43,209 nucleotides of DNA, from contig CAJTRK010000029.1 in the NCBI GenBank assembly GCA_910578475.1, forward strand, positions 1 to 43,209, read 5' to 3'. Position 1 is the first letter of the stretch. Every line of letters starts with the position of its first letter. The translations under genes were made by a program, and so were the position numbers. This stretch comes from an uncultured Lachnospiraceae bacterium (GTDB taxonomy: Bacteria; Bacillota; Clostridia; Lachnospirales; Lachnospiraceae). Shown here one piece after another: positions 15,879 through 25,541 of the stretch. The notes beneath the pieces were generated by a model. It worked only from the letters and a program-made list of their open reading frames with translations. It ran no database searches and was not told the origin of the DNA.

Positions 15879-16547
15879 TCAACATTTAATTTCCAGATAT
15901 CCCAGTAATTTGCTTGTATCGTACTCGTGCATAATACCTGCATGAGAATCATAATATATTCCGTCAAAATGTACCAGATAATGGCAGAAGCGTCCCATTC
16001 TCTCCATTAGAATCGCGCATTTAGGCAGCACCGTATCTCTTCCCTCGGTATACATAATGATATCTGTATGGTCGATACCGTAATAATTCAAAGCGGAAAT
16101 CACACGTCCCATCGTAGCCTGCCATTCCCGGCAGTCCATAACGCTGATAACTTCCGCAATTGTAACACCCGCCAGCATTGCTACGCATGCCTGCCCGCAA
16201 AGACCGTCTTCCGGCAGTTTAATCACTTCGATATTGTCAATCTTACGAATCGGATTTTCAAAACTGTATGGACTGTTCTGGTCCATTCGAATCAAAGAAC
16301 CTGTCACATGAAGCAGAATTTTATGCGTCACGCCAAGCTCTACGCTTACCGCATCTTCGTCCTCAATATAAATTTCATAATTTCCCTTTTCCTTTGGATG
16401 AAGTTCGCAGTCAATGATTTTATTATCCAGGACCAAATCTCCCTGAATCACATCTCTCTGCCTGCATACTTCCCATACGTTAAAGGGAAGGTCAATTCTG
16501 TATCCCTTATCACGCTTCTCTACTTTGGATTCAAAAAAATATCTCAT
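15879..16547 (-). CDS. DUF1905-like plus C39 peptidase-like protein
   Basis: The start is set at the ATG with GGAGG 5 nt upstream (222 aa). The N-terminal ~100 residues (YFFESKVEKRDKGYRIDLP...DLVLDNKIIDCEL) resemble the DUF1905 barrel. The C-terminal part looks like a papain-fold C39-type domain: Cys in EDGLCGQACVAML, His in RFCHYLVHFDG and Asp in YYDSHAG could form a catalytic triad. No signal peptide or transporter domain is seen, so it is probably cytoplasmic. Substrate and role are unknown, and the domain assignments are by resemblance only. Confidence 0.7.
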   Translation of the reverse strand: MRYFFESKVEKRDKGYRIDLPFNVWEVCRQRDVIQGDLVLDNKIIDCELHPKEKGNYEIYIEDEDAVSVELGVTHKILLHVTGSLIRMDQNSPYSFENPIRKIDNIEVIKLPEDGLCGQACVAMLAGVTIAEVISVMDCREWQATMGRVISALNYYGIDHTDIIMYTEGRDTVLPKCAILMERMGRFCHYLVHFDGIYYDSHAGIMHEYDTSKLLGYLEIKC

Positions 16548-16661
16548 GTTTCCTCCATTCCGGTGCTCTGCACCTGTCCTCATATCGTTTTACAGCCAAA
16601 ATAGTCCATCCCATACAGATAATAATATTGTAACAAATTTCCGAAAAATTGAAAACTGTTT

Positions 16662-17603
16662 TTATTTGAATTCTTCTTTCAAAAAATTGTACCGCAGGTC
16701 TTTCAGCATAGAAGGCGCGACCCCGACAATTTCCTTGAAGCGTCTCGCAAAGGTGGAATAGTCCGAATATCCGCAGTCATAGCAGACTTTAGAAGCCGGC
16801 ACGCCTGTCAGAATTCTGCGCTTCGCCTCTAAAATTCTTTTCTCATTGATATACTGACGAATGGAATAACCGGTTGCCTCTTTAAACTGTCTCATCAAAT
16901 AATATCTGCTGATATAAAAAGTATCTGCCAGAAAATCAATGCTGATATCTTCCGTCAGATGCGCCTGAATATACGAAATCACATCTACAATTTTTTCATG
17001 ATAAACCGCCGTGGTGATAAAAGCCTTCGGCTGCGTAATACATGCCCGGTTAAGCAGCACCATAAATTCCAGAAAAACTGCCTCTAACATCCTGTCTCGC
17101 AGAAAATCCTGTTTTCCCGACTCTTCTTTTTCAATCCGCATCAGGCAGTCCAGAAGATTCTCATAACTGCCCGGCGCAAAATGAAGCACATGGTTTCCCT
17201 TCTGCCCTGCCAGTTCGAAACAGTATCTTAACTGTTCTCCCCGTTTGGTTCCATGATTCATAAATTCTTCGGATAAATAGATGATATATCTTTCATAGGG
17301 TCTGCTGCTCTCTATTTCCGGTTTATGAATCGCATTATAATCTACCAGCACAAAATCATGCGGTTTCAGCCGATACGTCTTTCCTTCAATCTTGTAACTG
17401 ACATTTCCATCTATAAAATAAATAATTTTATAAAAATCATGATAATGGAAAGGAAAATCCCGCGAAACACAATCCTTTATATGAAACAGTTTCCAGGATT
17501 CTTCCAGAAAACCCGTCTTCTCATATTGTGCCAGATTCTTTTCATTCAAGAACTGCCGCACTCCTTTCGCCTGTTCAACCACAATGTCACAATACACGAA
17601 CAA
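16662..17603 (-). CDS. AraC-family transcriptional regulator
   Basis: The 313-aa protein has an N-terminal cupin-like sensor (FPFHYHDFYKIIYFIDGNVSYKIEGKTY, with the HYHD motif) and a C-terminal double HTH (DISIDFLADTFYISRYYLMRQFKEATGYSIRQYINEKR and KVCYDCGYSDYSTFARRFKEIVG). It likely senses a small molecule and controls nearby or distant genes. The start is a TTG with AGGA 6 nt upstream; a GTG two codons later is also possible. It follows the GH25 gene by about 40 nt and could be co-transcribed with it. Confidence 0.92.
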   Translation of the reverse strand: MFVYCDIVVEQAKGVRQFLNEKNLAQYEKTGFLEESWKLFHIKDCVSRDFPFHYHDFYKIIYFIDGNVSYKIEGKTYRLKPHDFVLVDYNAIHKPEIESSRPYERYIIYLSEEFMNHGTKRGEQLRYCFELAGQKGNHVLHFAPGSYENLLDCLMRIEKEESGKQDFLRDRMLEAVFLEFMVLLNRACITQPKAFITTAVYHEKIVDVISYIQAHLTEDISIDFLADTFYISRYYLMRQFKEATGYSIRQYINEKRILEAKRRILTGVPASKVCYDCGYSDYSTFARRFKEIVGVAPSMLKDLRYNFLKEEFK

Positions 17604-17643
17604 TCAGATTCCTAATCCTGCCGTTCTCTCAGCTTTTTTCAAT

Positions 17644-18753
17644 CTATTCGCCCGAAAAATCCCCGAAGCTGATGTTGATATCCACATCCGTGTCGATACC
17701 GTCTACGACTCCGGTATCGGTATATTGCCATACCCTGACATTATACGGAAAATATAACTCCGTGTCATAATAGGCAAACCACTTATCATAATCCTCCAGT
17801 TTTTCCATATCGAGCATCAGCATAAACGTTTTCAGGTTGCCGTAAATCATCGGCGTATAGCCTGCCTGTTTAATCATTTCGCAAAAAGCGATGCAATACT
17901 CTGTCCGCTCTTCCTTCGTCAAATCTTTCGTCCGCGCATTGTCCTGATTTACCGCTTCCACATCCAGCACGACCGGATAGGTGACATCGTAAGGCTCGAT
18001 TGCATCCAGAACGAACTGCGCTTCCTCTTCCGCTTCCTCAACGCTGACTGCCTGCGTAAAGAAATATACGCCGGCCTTGATTCCATTATCGAGCGCACCG
18101 TTAATATTATCCTCAAATGTTTCGTCTTCTTTGATTTCGCCTTCCGTATAGCCGCGGATGCCAAGCCTGATAAACGCATATTCTACATCGCTTGCCGCAA
18201 CCTTTGACCAGTCGATTTCCTCCTGATACCGGGACACGTCAATTCCTTTGTGGGAAATCAGTTCGCCGTTATCATAATATTCAATCAATTCTTCCTCCGT
18301 ATGTACAAAATTCTCCGGAAGATACGCATGTTTCGCGAGGTTATCGAGTATCGGGAAAAAGTAATACTGATTGCTGTCAACAAGGACTATTTCATTCGGA
18401 AAGAACTGTCGGAGCATATTGACGGCTCCGTCACCGGAAAGCATCAGCTCTTTCATTCTGGCAAGCATCGCCTCTTCTGTTTCCACCGATGCCGTCAGCG
18501 CAGCATTCTCCTTTTCGTTTGCTAACATTGCATCCACTTCTTCCTGCGTATAATTCTCTTGAAGGACTGCAATTTCATCGCGCATTTTCGCCGCTTCCAA
18601 CTGAGACGCCCGATAACTGAAAACAAGAACCATACAAAATGTGACCGCCGTCAGCGTTACAATACAGAGAATAATGGAACCAAACAAAATACCGTTCTCG
18701 GTCCGCCGCTGTTTTCTGCTCTTCTTTTTCATTTGTACCTTTTTTCCCCGCAT
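17644..18753 (-). CDS. Membrane-anchored GH25 lysozyme-like protein
   Basis: The start is set at the ATG with AGAGGAG upstream (369 aa). Residues up to about 25 are very basic, followed by one membrane segment (GILFGSIILCIVTLTAVTF), then a short coiled-coil stretch and a GH25 domain beginning KGIDVSRYQEEIDWSKVAASDVEYAFIRLG. The acidic residues of the GH25 barrel are visible (GIDVS, PVVLDVEAV, VWQYTD). It should cleave muramic acid linkages in peptidoglycan outside the cell while tethered to the membrane. It is upstream of the AraC gene. Confidence 0.92.
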   Translation of the reverse strand: MRGKKVQMKKKSRKQRRTENGILFGSIILCIVTLTAVTFCMVLVFSYRASQLEAAKMRDEIAVLQENYTQEEVDAMLANEKENAALTASVETEEAMLARMKELMLSGDGAVNMLRQFFPNEIVLVDSNQYYFFPILDNLAKHAYLPENFVHTEEELIEYYDNGELISHKGIDVSRYQEEIDWSKVAASDVEYAFIRLGIRGYTEGEIKEDETFEDNINGALDNGIKAGVYFFTQAVSVEEAEEEAQFVLDAIEPYDVTYPVVLDVEAVNQDNARTKDLTKEERTEYCIAFCEMIKQAGYTPMIYGNLKTFMLMLDMEKLEDYDKWFAYYDTELYFPYNVRVWQYTDTGVVDGIDTDVDINISFGDFSGE

Positions 18754-18769
18754 ATTTACTCCTCTTGGT

Positions 18770-19624
18770 TTAGAATCTGTCTCCAAAATAGCTTTTATAA
18801 CCTTCCCCGAAAATCTCCGTTGCGCTCGTAATAACCATGAATGCCTCGGCGTCTTCTTCCCTGACGATATCCTCCACCTGTGGCGATACCGGTTTTTTAA
18901 CGACGCACATCAATACTTTTTTCGCTTTTCCGCTGAACGCACCGCGGCCTTCAATCTGTGTCACGCCGATATCCAGTTCTTTCAAAAGTCTGTCCGTAAT
19001 CTCATCAGCCTTATCGCTGATAATATACTGCAGTTTTGCTTCATCTTTTCCATACAGGACAATATCCAGCATAAAAGAATTGACAACCGCAATAATCCCG
19101 GCATAAAGGGCGACATCCAGGTCCTGAAACACAATGCCGGACACACTAATTATTATAACATCTGTAATGAAAAAAAGCATTCCCGTCTTTAAATAAGGCA
19201 GTTTCTGGCGAAGCCATTTGACGATAATGTCCATACCTCCCGTCGTCGCGCCCGCTTTCATAATCAGTCCGATAGAAACTGCATACAAAACGCCGCCGGC
19301 AAGTACTGCCAGTAAAATATCATCCGTTGCCGGTCCTAACGGCGCCAAAAGATTGGTAAATGCGGAAATAAGCGTAATCGCATAAATCGTCGATACCGTG
19401 AAATGAATGCCGAACTGCCAGATAGAAAACAGCAGAATCGGAATATTCAACGCAAAAATCAGTGTACCGGTCTCCACGGGCAGAAACTTACCGATAATAA
19501 TCGCAATACCTGTCACGCCGCCCGGCGCAAGATGATGCGGGTCGATGAACAGACTGATTGCCAGTGCATTCAACAGCGCCATAATGGTAATCACCGCATA
19601 ATTTTTTAAAATCTGCCTTTTCAT
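18770..19624 (-). CDS. YitT-family membrane protein (DUF161/DUF2179)
   Basis: The start is set at the ATG giving KRQILKNYAVITIMALLNAL, with GGAAGG upstream; 284 aa. The long open frame upstream overlaps the ilvA end and has no family support. Several hydrophobic segments include LFIDPHHLAPGGVTGIAIIIG (conserved in YitT) and AGATTGGMDIIVKWL. A soluble C-terminal DUF2179 domain follows (YIISDKADEITDRLLKELDIGVTQIEG). The function of the family is not settled. It lies between ilvA and the GH25 gene. Confidence 0.92.
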   Translation of the reverse strand: MKRQILKNYAVITIMALLNALAISLFIDPHHLAPGGVTGIAIIIGKFLPVETGTLIFALNIPILLFSIWQFGIHFTVSTIYAITLISAFTNLLAPLGPATDDILLAVLAGGVLYAVSIGLIMKAGATTGGMDIIVKWLRQKLPYLKTGMLFFITDVIIISVSGIVFQDLDVALYAGIIAVVNSFMLDIVLYGKDEAKLQYIISDKADEITDRLLKELDIGVTQIEGRGAFSGKAKKVLMCVVKKPVSPQVEDIVREEDAEAFMVITSATEIFGEGYKSYFGDRF

Positions 19625-19754
19625 TCCGATACCTTCCTGTCCGTAAAACCTTTTATACCCGGCTTTGGTTCTGCCCGGTTCATAAATTACAGTATATGGA
19701 TTATCCAGCATCTTATTCCTGTGGACTGTACGTCCGACAGGCAGCGGCCGGATG

Positions 19755-20969
19755 CTAAACGCTAGCCCGCACCACTTTCGGCTTATAGCCGCTTTCTTCC
19801 AGCGCCTGAATAATCTGATTTTTATGCTCTGTTCCGTAAGCTTCCATCGTGATACGAAGCTCAACGGCTGCATTTCTGTTAATGGAAACGAACTGATTAT
19901 GCTCCAGTTTGATAACGTTTCCGCTCTGTTTCGCAATCACATCGGATACCCTCGACAATTCTCCCGGTTTATCCGGAAGCAGCACCGATACGGAAAAAAT
20001 CCTGTCCCGCAGCACAAGCCCCTGCTGTACGACCGAAGACATCGTAATGACATCCATGTTGCCGCCGCTTAAAATGGAAACGACTTTTTTATTTTTGACA
20101 TTCAGATGTTTCAGTGCCGCCACGGTCAGCAGTCCGGAATTTTCGACAACCATCTTATGGTTCTCAACCATATCCAGAAAAGCAACGACCAGTTCTTCGT
20201 CCTCCACCGTAATGATATCATCCAGATTTTGGCTGATATAGGGGAAAATTGTGGTTCCGGGCGTTTTCACGGCCGTGCCGTCCGCAATCGTATTAACGCT
20301 GTCAAGTGTGGTTACTTTCCCGGCCTTTACGGACGCCTGCATACAATTTGCGCCCGCCGGTTCCACGCCGATAACCTGAATTTTGGGATTCAGCAGCTTG
20401 GCAAGCGTCGAAACGCCCGTCGCCAGTCCGCCGCCGCCAATGGGAACCAGAATATAATCCACGAGCGGCAGTTCTTTGATAATTTCCATCGCAATCGTGC
20501 CCTGACCGGTCGCCACCTCCAAATCATCAAAGGGATGGACAAAGGTATAACCTTTTTCTTCCGCAAGCTGATACGCATATGTACAGGCTTCATCATAAAC
20601 GTCACCGTACAAAATAACTTCCGCTCCGTAGCTTTTCGTTCTGTTGACCTTGATGAGCGGCGTCGTCGTCGGCATAACGATGGTCGCCTTAACGTTGTAG
20701 CATTTGGCCGCATAGGCAACCCCCTGCGCATGATTTCCCGCGGAAGCCGTAATCAGCCCTCTTTGTCTCTCTTCCTCCGAAAGCGTGCTCATCTTATAAT
20801 AAGCGCCCCGCAGTTTATAGGCTCCGGTAAACTGCATATTTTCCGGCTTCAAATATACTTTGTTCCCTGTCTGCGCGCTGAAATAATCGCTGAACACCAA
20901 TTTGGTCTCCGTCGTTACCTCTTTTACAACTTCGCATGCCTCCTCAAATTTCTCTAACGTAAGCTCCAT
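19755..20969 (-). CDS. ilvA: Threonine ammonia-lyase (threonine deaminase) with ACT domain
   Basis: This PLP enzyme converts threonine to 2-oxobutanoate and ammonia, the first step toward isoleucine. The PLP lysine is in FTGAYKLRGAYYKM, the phosphate-binding glycine loop is PIGGGGLATGVSTL, and the C-terminal ACT-like domain (FSVSVLLPDKPGELSRVSDVIAKQ) binds effectors. At 404 aa it matches the shorter IlvA/TdcB type with a single ACT domain rather than the 514-aa enterobacterial IlvA. It could be biosynthetic or catabolic. Confidence 0.93.
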   Translation of the reverse strand: MELTLEKFEEACEVVKEVTTETKLVFSDYFSAQTGNKVYLKPENMQFTGAYKLRGAYYKMSTLSEEERQRGLITASAGNHAQGVAYAAKCYNVKATIVMPTTTPLIKVNRTKSYGAEVILYGDVYDEACTYAYQLAEEKGYTFVHPFDDLEVATGQGTIAMEIIKELPLVDYILVPIGGGGLATGVSTLAKLLNPKIQVIGVEPAGANCMQASVKAGKVTTLDSVNTIADGTAVKTPGTTIFPYISQNLDDIITVEDEELVVAFLDMVENHKMVVENSGLLTVAALKHLNVKNKKVVSILSGGNMDVITMSSVVQQGLVLRDRIFSVSVLLPDKPGELSRVSDVIAKQSGNVIKLEHNQFVSINRNAAVELRITMEAYGTEHKNQIIQALEESGYKPKVVRASV

Positions 20970-21040
20970 CTTTCTGCCCCTTTCCTGTATTGGCCATATC
21001 CCTTCAACTTCCCGTCATGCCATCATAGACAATCTTTCCC

Positions 21041-21967
21041 TTATACATCAAACAGCGCATTTACAAACTGTTCCGCGTCGAACTTCTGTAAATCGTCGAT
21101 TGTTTCTCCGACGCCGATATACTTCACCGGAATCTTCAGTTCGGACTGGATTGCAACCGCAATGCCGCCTTTGGCGGTTCCGTCCATTTTCGTTAAAATA
21201 ATGCCCGTTAAGTCCGCCACTTCACCGAACTCTTTCGCCTGCTGCAGCGCATTCTGTCCTGTCGTTCCGTCTAAAACGACCAGATTTTCCCGGTGCGCGT
21301 CCGGAAACTCCTTATCGATGATACGATTGATTTTTTTCAACTCTTCCATCAAGTTCTTTTTGTTATGCAGACGGCCTGCCGTATCGCACAAAAGCACATC
21401 GACATTTCTTGCCTTTGCAGCCGCGACCGCATCATAAATCACACTGGCAGGGTCCGCTCCCTCTTTCCCGCCGATGATATCCACGCCGGCCCGGTGCGCC
21501 CATTCCGTCAGCTGTTCTCCCGCTGCCGCCCGGAACGTATCCGCCGCCGCAAGAAGGACTTTTCTGTTCTGCGCCTTTAATTTCCCCGCCAGTTTTCCGA
21601 CGGAAGTCGTTTTTCCGACGCCGTTTACGCCGATAACAAGAACGATGGACTGCCTGTTCTCAAATTCATAGGCGGTCTCGCCCACCTGCATCTGCTCTTT
21701 GATGTTTTGTATCAGAAATTCCTTGCAATCGGCCGGCTCTTTGATATAATTCTCTTTTACCTGTTCCCGCAGCCTCGTCAGAATTTCTTCCGTCGCATTC
21801 ACGCCGATGTCGCCCATAATCAGAATTTCTTCCAGTTCTTCGTAAAATTCCTCATCGATATGGGAAAAGCCGTTAAAAACGGAATCAATTCCATACACGA
21901 TATTCTTTCTTGTTTTGGTTAATCCTTCTTTTAATCTGGCAAAAAAACCTTTTTTTTCTTCGCTCAT
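21041..21967 (-). CDS. ftsY: Signal recognition particle receptor FtsY
   Basis: FtsY is the membrane-associated GTPase that receives Ffh-ribosome complexes. The protein is 308 aa starting at the ATG that overlaps the smc stop (TGATG); a TTG one codon earlier is also in frame. G-domain motifs are GVNGVGKTTSVGKLA, DTAGRLHNK and TKMDGTAKGG. The acidic A domain is absent and the N domain begins directly (FFARLKEGLTKTRKN), the short form common in Firmicutes. It is translationally coupled to smc. Confidence 0.98.
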   Translation of the reverse strand: MSEEKKGFFARLKEGLTKTRKNIVYGIDSVFNGFSHIDEEFYEELEEILIMGDIGVNATEEILTRLREQVKENYIKEPADCKEFLIQNIKEQMQVGETAYEFENRQSIVLVIGVNGVGKTTSVGKLAGKLKAQNRKVLLAAADTFRAAAGEQLTEWAHRAGVDIIGGKEGADPASVIYDAVAAAKARNVDVLLCDTAGRLHNKKNLMEELKKINRIIDKEFPDAHRENLVVLDGTTGQNALQQAKEFGEVADLTGIILTKMDGTAKGGIAVAIQSELKIPVKYIGVGETIDDLQKFDAEQFVNALFDV

Positions 21968-24900
21968 CAATCATCCAATTCCTTATCAATCAAATTTACG
22001 CTGACTAACGTTGATATTCCTTTTTCCTCCATCGTAATACCATAAAGCCTGTCCGCTTTCTCCATTGTCCCACGTCTGTGAGTAATCACGATGAACTGCG
22101 TATTCTTCGTCAGCTTATGTAAATACTTCGCAAAGCGGCCTACGTTATTTTCATCCAAAGCCGCTTCGATTTCGTCCAACAGACAGAACGGCGAGGGTTT
22201 CAGATTCTGAATCGCAAACAGAAGGCAGATTGCTGTCAGCGACTTTTCTCCACCGGACATCTGCATCATATTGACCAGTTTCTTTCCCGGCGGCTGTGCG
22301 ATAATGCGGATGCCGGCCTCTAACACATCTTCGTCTTCCAACAGCTCCAGCGTTCCCTTTCCGCCGCCGAACAGTTCCTTGAACACTTTATCAAATTCCC
22401 GGTTGATTTCCGCAAATTTCTCATTGAACTGTTTTCGCATGGACGTGTCCAATTCTTCAATAATGCCTAGCAGCGTCTGCTCCGCTTCCACCAAATCATC
22501 ATGCTGTGTCTTTAAGAACGTATACCGCTCCATCAGATTTTTATAATCCTCGATGGCATTGACATTGACGTCGCCCAGTTTCCTGATTTCATCCTTTAAG
22601 CGTGAAATGTCTTTTTTCATCGCCGGCAGGTCAGCCATCTCTTCATTCCGCATGGACGCCGCATCGGACAGCGTAATTTCGTATTCGTCCCACATATAGT
22701 TAATCTGGGATTCGATAGAATTTTCCAGCTTTTCCTTCTGGCTGTTCAAACGATACACTTCCTTGTCAAGTGCGTTCATCTGCTTTGACATTTCTTCTCT
22801 TTCCGTAAAAAAGTTCTTCTGCTTTGCGGAAAGCGTTTCTTTGGAAGCGATATCCTCTTTCAGTTTCTCTTCCGTATCGGTCTGGGTCGTATGGGATGCC
22901 AGAATCGTTTTTTCTATTTCCAGAATGCTTTCCTTTTTCAGTTCCACATCTTCCCTGCCGGCCTCCAGACTGTCCTTCACCTCTTTCAGCTCCAGTTCAT
23001 GACGGCCGATTTCGCCCTCGATACGTTCGATATTCTGTCTGTGAAATTCTGCCTGCTGTAAAATTTTCTCAACTTCCACATCCCATTCGGAAACCTTTGC
23101 GGACTGTACAGATTCTTCTGCCCGTTCCGTCTCCAGCTGACGCTGAAAGCCTTCAATCTGCGCTTCCGTATCTTTTTCCAGTGTTTCGGAAGATTCCAGT
23201 TCCAACAGAATCGCCTTCTTATTCTCCTGAATCTCCTGAATCTGTGTTTCCAGTTCCTTCTCTTCCGTCTGCAATTCCTCGGAACCTTCCGCCGCTTCGT
23301 TCTTTCGTTCTCTGGCCTGTTCCACATTCAGTCTTGCCGTATTCTGCTCAATAAATTTCCTCTGTAACTGTCCCTTGATATCTTCGATTTCAAGACGCAG
23401 TTTGTTTCTCGCCGTCTTGGTGCTTTCGATGTCCTCCAATAAACGGTCGATTTCCATCACATATTGTTTAATTTTTTTCTCCAGTTCTTCCATCTCACGA
23501 CGCCGGCCCAGGAGATTGCTGTTGTTCTTAAAAGCGCCGCCGCTGATGGCGCCTCCGGGAACGAGAAGCTCGCCTTCAATCGTAACCATGCGGAGACTGT
23601 GGCGGAACTTTCCTGCGATTTTCACCGCATTGTCAACATTATCGACAACCATGATTCTGCCAAGCAGGGATTTGGCCACGTCCCGGTATCTTGCATCCAC
23701 CTTTACCAGTTCGTCCGCCATGCCGATAACGCCTTTTTCTTTCAGCGCCTCCTTATTCTTAAATTCCTGCGGATTTTTGATGCTGGTGAGCGGAAGAAAC
23801 GTAGCGCGTCCCGAACGGCTGCTCTTCAAATAAGCAATCATACTCTTGGCCGTCTCTTCATCTTCCGTCACAATATTCTGGATATTGCCGCCAAGCGCCG
23901 TTTCAATCGCCGTTTCATATTTGGCCTCGGCCTGAATGATATCCGCAATAACACCGACAATTCCCTTTTTCTTCGCTTTCTGTTCCATAACGGCCTTAAC
24001 CGCACCGCCATAACCTTCATAGCGCTCTGTCAGGTTGGAAAGCGCATCTAATTTGGACTTTTCCTGATGATAGGATACCTGCGTATCGCGAAGCTTCTGG
24101 TCCTTGTCCGCCAGTTCTTCCCGCATTCCCGCGAGTTTTTCCTCCGAAACTTCCTGTCTGTCTTTCAGCTCCTGAATCGCCTGATTAATCGTTTCAAATT
24201 CTTCTTCCAGATTTTTAATCGTTTCCGTATGTGCCGCTTCATCTGACTTCACCCGCAGCAGCCGGGAATTCAGCTCTGCTTTCCGAATCTGAATCTGCTC
24301 TAACATCGTGTCGAAACTTCCCATCTTGGATTTGATGGTCGCCCGGTTATTCAACGCGCTGATAATGGTATTCTTCCCGTTTTCGATATGATTATTTAAC
24401 GCTTCAATTCTGCCCTGTACATCTTCTAACAGCGTTCCTGCCTCTGCCCTCGCCTGCTGCAGCACGGTCAGCTTCTCATCAATCTGCGCTTTCTGCTCCG
24501 CAATGCCATCCTTTTCCCGGTTCTTCTCCTGTATGGAGCTTTCAATCGTATGGATACGGGTCTGCAAATGCTCTTCGTTTCCTTCGACCGAATGAATCTT
24601 TTCTTTCAGGACGTTCATTTCACCTTCTAATTTGGAACGCATGACGCCCGTATCCGTCAGCGTCGCCCGGGCCTGCTCTATCGCCTGGTCAAGCTGTTCG
24701 ATTCTGCTCTCTATCTGCTCATATTCTTCTTTGATATGTTCGTATTTCTGTGTCGTATCTTCCAAATCACCGCTTGCTATGTGCAGTTTCTCATCGACCG
24801 AATCAAGCTGTTCCTTAATGCTGATATTTTCTAACAGAAAGACATTGACATCCAGTGTTTTCAGTTCTTCTTTTTTCCGTAAATAAACCCTTGCCTTCTC

Positions 24901-25527
24901 GGACTGCTTTTCGAGCGGCCCCGTCTGCTTCTCCAGTTCGGACAGGATATCGTTGACGCGGATAAGATTTTGCTTTTCGTCTTCCAGCTTCTTCTGTGCC
25001 GCATATTTTCTTCTTTTGAATTTTACGATACCGGCTGCTTCGTCGAAAAGCTCCCTGCGTTCTTCCGGTTTACCGCTCAGAATTTTATCAATCTGTCCCT
25101 GACCGATAATCGAATACCCTTCCTTACCGATACCTGTATCATAAAAAAGTTCATTAACGTCTTTCAACCGGCATATCGTGCCGTTAATCATATATTCGCT
25201 TTCACCGGAACGGTACAGTCTTCTGGATACCGTCACTTCATCATAGTCAATGGAAAGCTGATGGTCGGTATTATCCAGCGTAATTGCCACATAAGCGGAA
25301 CCGAGCGCTTTCCGCATCTCCGTACCCGAAAAAATAACATCCTGCATGGACGCGCCGCGCAGCTGCTTGATGCGCTGCTCTCCGAGCACCCATCTGACCG
25401 CATCCGCAACGTTGCTCTTTCCGCTGCCGTTCGGCCCGACAATTCCGGTGATTCCGTTATGAAATTTAAATGTAATTTTATTTGCAAAAGATTTAAACCC
25501 TTGTACTTCGATACTTTTTAAATACAT
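21967..25527 (-). CDS. smc: Chromosome partition protein SMC
   Basis: SMC is the ATPase that with ScpA and ScpB compacts and segregates the chromosome. It is 1186 aa, standard length. Walker A GPNGSGKSNV is near residue 32, followed by long coiled coils, a hinge around residues 500-660 (YEGYGGAVKAVMEQ...VPGGAISGG), returning coiled coil, and the C-terminal signature MSGGEKSLTAICLLFAIQ with Walker B PFCLLDEIEAALDENN. It lies between rnc (15 nt) and ftsY (overlap). Confidence 0.99.
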   Translation of the reverse strand: MYLKSIEVQGFKSFANKITFKFHNGITGIVGPNGSGKSNVADAVRWVLGEQRIKQLRGASMQDVIFSGTEMRKALGSAYVAITLDNTDHQLSIDYDEVTVSRRLYRSGESEYMINGTICRLKDVNELFYDTGIGKEGYSIIGQGQIDKILSGKPEERRELFDEAAGIVKFKRRKYAAQKKLEDEKQNLIRVNDILSELEKQTGPLEKQSEKARVYLRKKEELKTLDVNVFLLENISIKEQLDSVDEKLHIASGDLEDTTQKYEHIKEEYEQIESRIEQLDQAIEQARATLTDTGVMRSKLEGEMNVLKEKIHSVEGNEEHLQTRIHTIESSIQEKNREKDGIAEQKAQIDEKLTVLQQARAEAGTLLEDVQGRIEALNNHIENGKNTIISALNNRATIKSKMGSFDTMLEQIQIRKAELNSRLLRVKSDEAAHTETIKNLEEEFETINQAIQELKDRQEVSEEKLAGMREELADKDQKLRDTQVSYHQEKSKLDALSNLTERYEGYGGAVKAVMEQKAKKKGIVGVIADIIQAEAKYETAIETALGGNIQNIVTEDEETAKSMIAYLKSSRSGRATFLPLTSIKNPQEFKNKEALKEKGVIGMADELVKVDARYRDVAKSLLGRIMVVDNVDNAVKIAGKFRHSLRMVTIEGELLVPGGAISGGAFKNNSNLLGRRREMEELEKKIKQYVMEIDRLLEDIESTKTARNKLRLEIEDIKGQLQRKFIEQNTARLNVEQARERKNEAAEGSEELQTEEKELETQIQEIQENKKAILLELESSETLEKDTEAQIEGFQRQLETERAEESVQSAKVSEWDVEVEKILQQAEFHRQNIERIEGEIGRHELELKEVKDSLEAGREDVELKKESILEIEKTILASHTTQTDTEEKLKEDIASKETLSAKQKNFFTEREEMSKQMNALDKEVYRLNSQKEKLENSIESQINYMWDEYEITLSDAASMRNEEMADLPAMKKDISRLKDEIRKLGDVNVNAIEDYKNLMERYTFLKTQHDDLVEAEQTLLGIIEELDTSMRKQFNEKFAEINREFDKVFKELFGGGKGTLELLEDEDVLEAGIRIIAQPPGKKLVNMMQMSGGEKSLTAICLLFAIQNLKPSPFCLLDEIEAALDENNVGRFAKYLHKLTKNTQFIVITHRRGTMEKADRLYGITMEEKGISTLVSVNLIDKELDD

Positions 25528-25541
25528 AGATACCCCGCATT

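Noticed and set aside
20970..21040. Possible riboswitch or T-box before ilvA
   Set aside because: The space upstream is only about 70 nt and shows no stem-loop or T-box motif.
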